Origin: Streptomyces sp. L-9-10
GTDB taxonomy: Bacteria; Actinomycetota; Actinomycetes; Streptomycetales; Streptomycetaceae
DNA: 64,000 nucleotides
NCBI RefSeq assembly: GCF_004151105.1
Contig: NZ_PHRF01000168.1
Span: forward strand, 62,001 to 126,000
Reading direction: 5' to 3'
The notes below the pieces were generated by a model. That model did no database searches and was not told the DNA's origin. It saw only the letters and a program-made list of their open reading frames with translations. Below are positions 58,214-64,000 of this stretch, piece after piece; the stretch's first letter is position 1, and the number at the start of each line of letters is the position of its first letter. A program made the translations under genes and the position numbers.

Positions 58214-59173
58214 ATGGCAGGACCGCGGCGTGACACCCGGGGCATCGTCGACGCCCCCGGGCTCTTCGCGCGGGTACGGTTCCGGCGCCGCGAGCCCGCT
58301 CCGGCCCTGCGGCCGTATCTGGAGCACTACTGGCTGATCGACTGGGATCTCGAACAGCCCTACGACTCCCTTGTCGTGCCGCACCCCTCGGTCAATGTCG
58401 TCTTCCAGCGGTTCGGCCCCGGACCGGACAGCCCGGCCTTCGCCGAGGTCGCGGGCATCGGCCTGGAGCTGTTCACGCAGAAGCTGGAAGGGCGCGGCCG
58501 GGTGTGCGGGGTGCAGTTCAGGCCCGGCGGCTTCCGGCCGTTCGCACCGCGGTGGCCCGTGTCGGAGTGGACGGGGCGGCGCGTGCCGATCGCCGAGGTC
58601 ATGCCGGCGACCGACGAGGACATCGCGGCGGTGCTCGGCCCGCCCGACGCCACGGAGGACGCGCGGGTGGCCGCGCTCGACGCGTATCTGCTGGGCGTGG
58701 GCCCGCGCCGGGACCCGCGGGCGGCGCACGCCATGGCGCTCGCCGACCGGATCCGTACGGACCGCACGATCCGGCGCGTGGCCCCGCTCGCCGAGGCGGA
58801 AGGGCTGTCGGTGCGCTCGCTGCAACGGCTCTTCGCCACATATGTGGGGGTGGGTCCGAAATGGGTGATCCTGCGCTACCGCATCCACGAGGCCCTGGAG
58901 CGCGCGGAGTCCGGAGCGGGTGCGGGTGCGGGTACGGGTGCGGAGGCGGACGTGGACGTGGACTGGGCGGAGCTGGCCGCCGAACTCGGCTACAGCGATC
59001 AGGCCCATCTCGTACGGGACTTCACGGCGACGGTCGGGGTCCCGCCGACGGCGTACGCCGGCCCCCCGGACGCCGGCCCCCCGGACACCACACCCCGAGA
59101 AGTCGGCCGCCCATCAGCCGGTCCGCCGGCAGCCGGACGCCCCGATGTCAGACCCCCGCCCTACAGTGCCTGA
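58214..59173 (+). CDS. AraC family transcriptional regulator
   Basis: A 319-residue protein. The N-terminal domain (RPYLEHYWLIDWDLEQPYDS, then PHPSVNVVFQRFGPG, then VCGVQFRPGGFRPFA) is the sensor type common in actinobacterial AraC proteins. The C-terminal double helix-turn-helix is ADRIRTDRTIRRVAPLAEAE, then LSVRSLQRLFATYVGVGPKW and ELAAELGYSDQAHLVRDFTA. A 15-residue Gly/Ala/Asp-rich insert (GAGAGAGTGAEADVDVD) separates the two helix-turn-helices. The tail is Pro/Gly-rich. The GNAT gene starts in or just after its 3' end. Confidence 0.88.
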   Translation: MAGPRRDTRGIVDAPGLFARVRFRRREPAPALRPYLEHYWLIDWDLEQPYDSLVVPHPSVNVVFQRFGPGPDSPAFAEVAGIGLELFTQKLEGRGRVCGVQFRPGGFRPFAPRWPVSEWTGRRVPIAEVMPATDEDIAAVLGPPDATEDARVAALDAYLLGVGPRRDPRAAHAMALADRIRTDRTIRRVAPLAEAEGLSVRSLQRLFATYVGVGPKWVILRYRIHEALERAESGAGAGAGTGAEADVDVDWAELAAELGYSDQAHLVRDFTATVGVPPTAYAGPPDAGPPDTTPREVGRPSAGPPAAGRPDVRPPPYSA

Positions 59174-59774
59174 CATGCCTGACACGCCTGACACACAGAG
59201 CGAACCACCGGGAGTACGGCTGGATCCCTGGTCCGAGGGCGATCTCGGCCTGCTCCGCGCCATGAACGCGCCGGAGCTGATGAGCCATCTGGGCGGCCCC
59301 GAGACCGAGGAACAGCTGCTCACGCGGCACCGGCGGTACGTCGATCTGAGCGCGGACCTGACGGGCCGGGGCCGCATGTTCCGGATCGTGCTGCCGCCGT
59401 CCGGCGAGGCCGTCGGCACGATCGGGTTCTGGGAGCAGACCTGGCAGGGACAGCAGGTGTACGAGACGGGCTGGGGAGTGCTCACCGCCCACCAGGGGCG
59501 CGGCATCGCGGCGGCGGCAGCGGCGGCCGTCGTGGCGAAGGTGCGCGCCGAGCACAGGTACCGCTATCTGCACGCCTTCCCGTCCGTCGACAACCGCTCG
59601 TCGAACGCGCTGTGCCGCCGGGTGGGGTTCTCGCTCCGGGGCGAGTGCGAGGTCGAGTACCCGAAGGGGCGTCTGATGCGCGCCAACGACTGGCGGCTGG
59701 ATCTGACACCCGGCGCCGACGACCAGGAAAGTCCTGGCCCGCCCCCCGCGTCCGGTGGCATCCTGACGACGTGA
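59145..59774 (+). CDS. GNAT family N-acetyltransferase
   Basis: From ATG 59145 (overlapping the AraC 3' end) the protein has 209 residues; ATG 59175 gives 199. The fold is GNAT of the RimJ-like type: PPGVRLDPWSEGDLGLLRAM, RIVLPPSGEAVGTIGFWEQT, the acetyl-CoA loop GWGVLTAHQGRGIAAAAAAA and HAFPSVDNRSSNALCRRVGF. It should transfer an acetyl group to an amine, substrate unknown. Overlaps with genes on both sides imply co-translation; the last four bases overlap the Mut7-C gene. Confidence 0.88.
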   Translation: MSDPRPTVPDMPDTPDTQSEPPGVRLDPWSEGDLGLLRAMNAPELMSHLGGPETEEQLLTRHRRYVDLSADLTGRGRMFRIVLPPSGEAVGTIGFWEQTWQGQQVYETGWGVLTAHQGRGIAAAAAAAVVAKVRAEHRYRYLHAFPSVDNRSSNALCRRVGFSLRGECEVEYPKGRLMRANDWRLDLTPGADDQESPGPPPASGGILTT

Positions 59775-60505
59775 ACGGACCGGAGATCCAGATCGAATTC
59801 GCCCCCGGGCTGCGCCTGTTCGTTCCCGCCGAGCGGCGTCATGGACGTACGTCCCTCCTCACCGACGGCGCGTCCACGCTCGGTCACACCGTCGAATCGC
59901 TCGGCGTCCCGCTCACCGAGGCCGGGGCGCTGCTCGTGGACGGCCGTGAGGTGCCCGTCTCGCACATCCCCGCCGCGGGCGAATCCGTCGAGGTACGGGC
60001 CGTGAGCCGCCCCCAGCGGGTGCCGGGCGCTCCCCTGCGCTTCCTGCTCGACGTCCATCTCGGCACGCTCGCGCGACGGCTGCGGCTGCTCGGTATCGAC
60101 GCGGCGTACGAGAACGAGGACCTCGGCGATCCCGCCCTGGCCACCCTCTCCGCCACCGAGCGCCGGGTGATGCTGTCCCGGGACCGCGGGCTGCTGCGGC
60201 GCCGCGAGCTCTGGGCCGGGGCGTACATCTACAGCGACCGCCCCGAGGACCAGCTCCGGGACGTCCTGGAACGCTTCGCCCCCGCCCTCGCGCCCTGGAC
60301 CCGCTGTACCGCGTGCAACGGCGGCCTGGGCCCGGCCGCCAAGGAGTCCGTCCAGGAGCGGCTGGAGCACGGCACCCAGCGTTCGTACGACGTCTTCGCC
60401 CAGTGCACGGCCTGCGGCCGGGTGTACTGGCGCGGCGCGCACCACGCGAGGCTGGCGGCGATCGTCGAGGACGCGGTACGGGAATTCGGCGACGCCGCCG
60501 CATAG
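59771..60505 (+). CDS. Mut7-C RNase-like domain protein with ubiquitin-like N-terminus
   Basis: A 244-residue protein from GTG 59771, overlapping the GNAT stop (GTGA). Residues 1-85 look like a ubiquitin/ThiS-like beta-grasp module (EIQIEFAPGLRLFVPAERRH). Residues 90-240 are Mut7-C, a PIN-like domain (FLLDVHLGTLARRLRLLGID, then RRVMLSRDRGLLRRRELW), followed by a zinc-ribbon with two CxxC pairs (TRCTACNGG and AQCTACGRVYW). Mut7-C proteins are proposed RNases. An RtcB RNA ligase lies 1.8 kb downstream, which may be coincidence. Confidence 0.88.
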   Translation: MNGPEIQIEFAPGLRLFVPAERRHGRTSLLTDGASTLGHTVESLGVPLTEAGALLVDGREVPVSHIPAAGESVEVRAVSRPQRVPGAPLRFLLDVHLGTLARRLRLLGIDAAYENEDLGDPALATLSATERRVMLSRDRGLLRRRELWAGAYIYSDRPEDQLRDVLERFAPALAPWTRCTACNGGLGPAAKESVQERLEHGTQRSYDVFAQCTACGRVYWRGAHHARLAAIVEDAVREFGDAAA

Positions 60506-60611
60506 CTCCCGCGTAGCTCCCGGGGCGGCCGGAGCTCGCAGCCGAAGCACGCGGCCGGGGCCGATGCCGGAGCGGACGAGGCCGGGGCGGACGAGGCCGG
60601 AAGGCACGCGG

Positions 60612-61151
60612 TCAGAAGGCGTACGGGTCCCCGGTGGCCGGGGCCAGCACCCGGTGCCGGTGGTTCTCGGGGTTCGGGTCGCTCGCGCCGCCGTTCCAGG
60701 CGGTGTCGATCTCCACGACCGCCTCGACGGGCCGCCCCGCCGCCTTCAGGTCGAGAACGGTCTCCTGGCTCCGGCCGACCGCCCGGAGCGGCCCCGTACG
60801 GCACAGCACCACCCGGTCACCGCTCCGCAGACAGTTCGACGGCAGGCTCTGACCGGCCGCGAGAGCGACCGAGAACGTCAGCCGCACGGTCGCGTCCGCG
60901 AGCCCGGAAGGACCGTGGTTCTCGGACTCGAAGCGGACCGTCAGCTGCTGGCTCCACAGCGACACATGCCCGTGGTGCGAGAGATCGGCCTCCGGCACGA
61001 CACCACCCCGGAAACCAACGGTCCCGGCCTCGGCACCAGTCCCCGCCTCGGTCTCGGCCCCGGCCCCGACGCCAGGCCCCGCACCCGTCACCGTCACCAC
61101 CGCCGCGACGGCCGACACCGCCACCAGCCACGCCTTGCGCTTGACACCCAT
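60612..61151 (-). CDS. Secreted protein with a beta-sandwich (CARDB/DUF11-like) domain
   Basis: A 179-residue protein. The N-terminus is a signal peptide (KRKAWLVAVSAVAAVVTVTG) followed by an Ala/Gly/Glu repeat (EAGTGAEAG). The mature domain (LTVRFESENHGPSGLADATV, then RLTFSVALAAGQSLPSNCLR, with two cysteines near CLRSGDRVVLC) resembles the seven-stranded Ig-like modules of surface proteins. It has no anchoring motif. Function unknown. It converges with the Mut7-C gene and is divergent from the SDR gene. Confidence 0.75.
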   Translation of the reverse strand: MGVKRKAWLVAVSAVAAVVTVTGAGPGVGAGAETEAGTGAEAGTVGFRGGVVPEADLSHHGHVSLWSQQLTVRFESENHGPSGLADATVRLTFSVALAAGQSLPSNCLRSGDRVVLCRTGPLRAVGRSQETVLDLKAAGRPVEAVVEIDTAWNGGASDPNPENHRHRVLAPATGDPYAF

Positions 61152-61386
61152 GGCGGGAACATACCGATCATCACACCGCGAATCGGGCCACCCGTAGGCC
61201 CGGCGCGCCCCCGGTCACCCACATGACACGCGGCACCCACGCGGCGGAATCCCGCGCGCACCCCGCGGCCACCGCCCTCGCACCGCCGCGGTCCGCGCTC
61301 CGGACACCACGGGCACCCGCCCGCGCACCCTGCCTATCCTGGCCGTGTCCGACTCGATCATCGATCACACGCGCGAGGAGTACGTC

Positions 61387-62160
61387 ATGACCGCCGCGGG
61401 GACCCCCATCGCCGTCATCACCGGAGCGAGCAGCGGCATCGGCGCCGCCAGCGCACGCCAACTCGCGGCCGCCGGCTACCACGTCATCGTCACCGCCCGC
61501 CGCAAGGACCGCATCGAGGCGCTCGCCGCCGAACTGACAGCCGCCGGGCAGCACGCCACCGCGTACGCCCTCGATGTCACCGACCGCCCGGCCGTCGACG
61601 CCTTCGCCGCCGAGCTGGGCCGCTTCCCCTCCGTGAACGTCCTGATCAACAACGCCGGGGGCGCCCTGGGCGCCGACCCGGTGGCCACCGGCGACCCCGT
61701 GGACTGGCGCCGGATGTACGAGACGAACGTCCTCGGCACGCTCAACGTCACCCAGGCGCTGCTCCCCGCCCTCACCGCGAGCGGCGACGGCACGGTCCTG
61801 GTCGTCTCCTCCACCGCCGGCCACGGCACGTACGAGGGCGGCGCGGGCTATGTCGCGGCCAAGCACGGCTCCCACGTCCTCGCCGAGACCCTCCGCCTGG
61901 AGATCGTCGGCACACCGGTCCGGGTGATCGAGATCGCCCCCGGCATGGTCAGGACCGAGGAGTTCGCCACCACCCGCTTCCACGGCGACACCGAGAAGGC
62001 CGCGAAGGTCTACGCGGGCGTCGCGGAACCGCTCACGGCCGACGACGTCGCCGACACCATCACCTGGGCGGTCACCCGCCCGAGCCATGTCAACATCGAC
62101 CTCCTCGTGGTACGCCCCCGCGCCCAGGCGTCCAACTCCAAGGTCCACCGCGAGCTGTGA
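61387..62160 (+). CDS. Short-chain dehydrogenase/reductase
   Basis: A 257-residue classical SDR; ATG 61387 has GAGGAG about 6 bases upstream. The cofactor motif is AVITGASSGIGAASARQLAA, NNAG is in VLINNAGGALG, and the catalytic Ser and YxxxK are in VVSSTAGHGTYEGGAGYVAAKHGSH. It resembles YdfG-like SDRs acting on 3-hydroxy acids. Substrate unknown. It ends about 28 bases before a strong terminator hairpin. Confidence 0.92.
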   Translation: MTAAGTPIAVITGASSGIGAASARQLAAAGYHVIVTARRKDRIEALAAELTAAGQHATAYALDVTDRPAVDAFAAELGRFPSVNVLINNAGGALGADPVATGDPVDWRRMYETNVLGTLNVTQALLPALTASGDGTVLVVSSTAGHGTYEGGAGYVAAKHGSHVLAETLRLEIVGTPVRVIEIAPGMVRTEEFATTRFHGDTEKAAKVYAGVAEPLTADDVADTITWAVTRPSHVNIDLLVVRPRAQASNSKVHREL

Positions 62161-62187
62161 CCGCCCCCGGCCGGTCAGGGCCGGCAG

Positions 62188-62218
62188 TCGGCCCCCCGGC
62201 AGAGCGCCGGGGGGCCGA
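62188..62218. terminator. 13-bp hairpin between SDR and rtcB genes (convergent)
   Basis: TCGGCCCCCCGGC at 62188-62200 pairs perfectly with GCCGGGGGGCCGA at 62206-62218 around AGAGC. Genes on both sides end here. Confidence 0.8.
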
Positions 62219-62284
62219 TCACCGTTCCGGGAAGCAGGACCATGGGGACATCGGGACCGTCACGGCCGGCCGTGTCCTGGCCGC

Positions 62285-63478
62285 TCAGCCCTTCACGCAG
62301 ATGACCTGCTTCAGCTTCGCCACCACCCGCACCAGATCCCGCTGCTGCTCGATGACCTGCTCGATCGGCTTGTACGCGGCCGGGATCTCGTCCACGACTC
62401 CGGAGTCCTTGCGGCACTCCACGCCCCGCGTCTGCTCCTCCAGGTCCCGCGTCGAGAACCGGCGCTTGGCGGCGTTACGGCTCATCCTCCGGCCCGCGCC
62501 GTGCGAGGCCGAGTTGAACGACGCCTCGTTCCCCAGGCCCTTCACGATGTACGAACCCGTGCCCATGGAGCCCGGGATGATGCCGAAGTCGCCGCTGCCC
62601 GCACGGATCGCGCCCTTGCGTGTGACCAGCAGGTCCATGCCCTCGTACCGCTCCTCCGCCACATAGTTGTGGTGGCAGGAGATGACCTCGTCGAAGGTCA
62701 CCCGGGCCTTCTTGAACTCCTTGCGGACCACGTCCTGGAAGAGCCCCATCATGATCGCGCGGTTGTACTTCGCGTACTCCTGCGCCCAGAAGAGATCGTT
62801 CCGGTACGCCGCCATCTGCGGGGTGTCCGCGATGAAGACGGCCAGGTCCCGGTCGACCAGCCCCTGGTTGTGCGGCAGCCTCTGGGCCTCGCCGATGTGG
62901 TGGTCGGCCAGTTCCTTGCCGATGTTCCGCGATCCGGAGTGGAGCATCAGCCAGACCGAATCCGACTCATCCAGACAGAATTCGATGAAGTGGTTGCCCG
63001 AGCCGAGCGTTCCCATCTGCTTCGTGGCGCGTTCCTGACGGAATTTGACCGAATCGGCGACTCCGTCGAACCGCTCCCAGAAATCCGCCCACCCCGCCGT
63101 GGCGAACCCGTGCATCCGCCCCGGATCCACCGCCTCGTCGTGCATGCCGCGCCCCACCGGGATCGCCTGCTCGATCTTGGAGCGCAGCCGGGACAGGTCA
63201 CCCGGCAGATCGTTCGCCGTCAGGGACGTCTTCACCGCCGACATCCCGCACCCGATGTCCACCCCCACCGCCGCCGGGCAGACCGCACCGTGCATCGCGA
63301 TCACCGAACCGACCGTCGCGCCCTTGCCGTAGTGCACGTCCGGCATCACGGCGAGGCCCTTGATCCAGGGCAGTGTGGCGACATTCCGGAGCTGCTGCAT
63401 GGCGCCCTCTTCGACCGTCGCGGGATCCGCCCACATCCGGATCGGCACCTTCGCGCCCGGCATCTCTACATACGACAT
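62285..63478 (-). CDS. rtcB: RtcB family RNA 3'-phosphate ligase
   Basis: A 397-residue RtcB protein. Key features are GLAVMPDVHYGKGATVGSVI, the metal and active-site Cys in GVDIGCGMSAVKTSL, LGSGNHFIEFCLDESDSVWL, HSGSRNIGKELADHHI, and SASHGAGRRMSRNAAKRRFS, where GTP-linked His chemistry occurs. RtcB joins 2',3'-cyclic phosphate or 3'-phosphate RNA ends to 5'-OH ends. GAGGGG is just before the ATG at 63478. No archease gene is adjacent. Confidence 0.95.
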   Translation of the reverse strand: MSYVEMPGAKVPIRMWADPATVEEGAMQQLRNVATLPWIKGLAVMPDVHYGKGATVGSVIAMHGAVCPAAVGVDIGCGMSAVKTSLTANDLPGDLSRLRSKIEQAIPVGRGMHDEAVDPGRMHGFATAGWADFWERFDGVADSVKFRQERATKQMGTLGSGNHFIEFCLDESDSVWLMLHSGSRNIGKELADHHIGEAQRLPHNQGLVDRDLAVFIADTPQMAAYRNDLFWAQEYAKYNRAIMMGLFQDVVRKEFKKARVTFDEVISCHHNYVAEERYEGMDLLVTRKGAIRAGSGDFGIIPGSMGTGSYIVKGLGNEASFNSASHGAGRRMSRNAAKRRFSTRDLEEQTRGVECRKDSGVVDEIPAAYKPIEQVIEQQRDLVRVVAKLKQVICVKG

Positions 63479-63526
63479 AACCCCTCAATTCCCCCGAAAG
63501 TCCTATAACGCAAAAGCCGGAACCAG

Positions 63527-63546
63527 GGCCGTCAAAAGAGACGGCC
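63527..63546. other. Small hairpin in the rtcB-lipoprotein intergenic region
   Basis: GGCCGTC at 63527-63533 pairs with GACGGCC at 63540-63546 around AAAAGA. It lies upstream of rtcB on its strand and between divergent genes, so it is in a promoter or leader rather than a terminator position. Its role is unknown. Confidence 0.4.
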
Positions 63547-63664
63547 GACCAGCATCGACGGCGTCGCGTGCGATAGACATTGTGTCCATCGACCGTCATA
63601 CGGCGGCAAGCAGTTTTCGCGCGGAGCCCCGCGCGGAACCCCGTACAGAAGGGAGCCCGGGACC

Positions 63665-64000
63665 GTGCAGCCAAAGGCGCGCAAGGCGTACGTACCCGGC
63701 CTGGCGGCGCTCCTCGTGGCGGTCGTCGCCGGCTGCTCGGGGGGCGGCGGCGCGGACGGCGCCGTCACCGACACCAAGCCGGGCGGCCCCACCACCGCCA
63801 CCGCCGCCCAGCCCGGCAAATACCGCACGCTCCGCGAGCCCTGCGGCTCCGTGCCGCGCTCCATGCTCAAGGATCTGCTGCCCGGCGTCGCCTCGCTCCC
63901 CGAGGACCAGCGGGCGAAGGTGTACGAGGGCACGGCCGCTGTGACATACGACACCGACCGCCGCGTCGGGTGCGGCTGGAAGGCCGCCTCCCCCGACGCG
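63665..64000 (+). CDS. Lipoprotein (DUF3558-like), cut by window edge
   Basis: From GTG 63665, with AGAAGGGAGC upstream, 112 codons are open to the window end. The start VQPKARKAYVPGLAALLVAV leads to the lipobox VAGC, followed by a Gly-rich linker, then KYRTLREPCGSVPRSMLKDL and VGCGW. The spacing of the two mature cysteines recalls DUF3558-type actinobacterial lipoproteins. The C-terminal part is outside the window, so the family is tentative. Confidence 0.7.
   Translation, partial: MQPKARKAYVPGLAALLVAVVAGCSGGGGADGAVTDTKPGGPTTATAAQPGKYRTLREPCGSVPRSMLKDLLPGVASLPEDQRAKVYEGTAAVTYDTDRRVGCGWKAASPDA

Noticed and set aside
1-64000. tRNA, rRNA, insertion sequences, attachment sites, replication origin
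   Set aside because: Intergenic regions were read for cloverleaf or conserved RNA segments, transposase motifs and terminal repeats; none was convincing. A tRNAscan and ISfinder search would settle it.

Overview
The window is very GC-rich chromosomal DNA with the codon bias, GTG/TTG starts, GTGA/ATGA stop-start overlaps and gene content of a Streptomyces or a close relative. Indicators are the futalosine-type menaquinone genes, a system II cytochrome c maturation operon, a CobIJ fusion, cobalamin riboswitches, a class III lanthipeptide locus and ESX-type secreted proteins. No tRNA, rRNA, insertion sequence, prophage or CRISPR array was recognised.

Region 1 (1-13680) is conserved core. It holds a quinone-reductase fragment, an Lrp regulator, UbiX, a rhomboid protease, and MqnP and UbiD (prenylation and decarboxylation steps of menaquinone synthesis). 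These are followed by a PLDc_N membrane protein, the minus-strand block tlpA-ccdA-resB-ccsB for cytochrome c maturation, a polysaccharide-deacetylase-like lipoprotein, a histidine phosphatase and hemL. Quinone, haem and cytochrome c supply are therefore grouped.

Region 2 (13944-30418) is accessory. It has a conserved hypothetical, a flavoprotein, a 566-residue protein with a Flp-type prepilin motif, a sensor kinase, a DUF4097-like protein and a winged-helix regulator. Then comes a lanthipeptide locus: a divergent NarL-type response regulator, LanKC, two 29-residue precursors each with one S-x2-S-x3-C ring motif, a strong hairpin, an FtsX-type permease, an MFS exporter, a prolyl oligopeptidase and an ABC ATPase. 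Both precursors have their only proline at position 19, directly before the predicted core, which fits a proline-specific leader peptidase.

Region 3 (30550-54595) is the aerobic-type cobalamin pathway: cobN under a B12 riboswitch, cobG-cobH-cobIJ, cobK, cbiD, cobM-cobL, and cbtB-cbtA under a second B12 riboswitch. Two accessory units split it between cbiD and cobM: an ESX-like partner, a WXG effector-like protein and a lipoprotein, and a trypsin-nSTAND-beta-propeller protein. Several Cob proteins carry in-frame tandem-repeat extensions. A TetR regulator with its divergent oxidoreductase and a clear palindromic operator, and a histidine-phosphatase homologue that has lost its catalytic residues, complete the region.

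Region 4 (54689-64000) has a SpoIIE-type phosphatase with sensor domains, a TIGR03086 protein, an overlapping AraC-GNAT-Mut7-C group, a secreted protein, an SDR, an RtcB RNA ligase and the start of a lipoprotein gene. Functional calls are by motif and domain recognition only; no database search was run.
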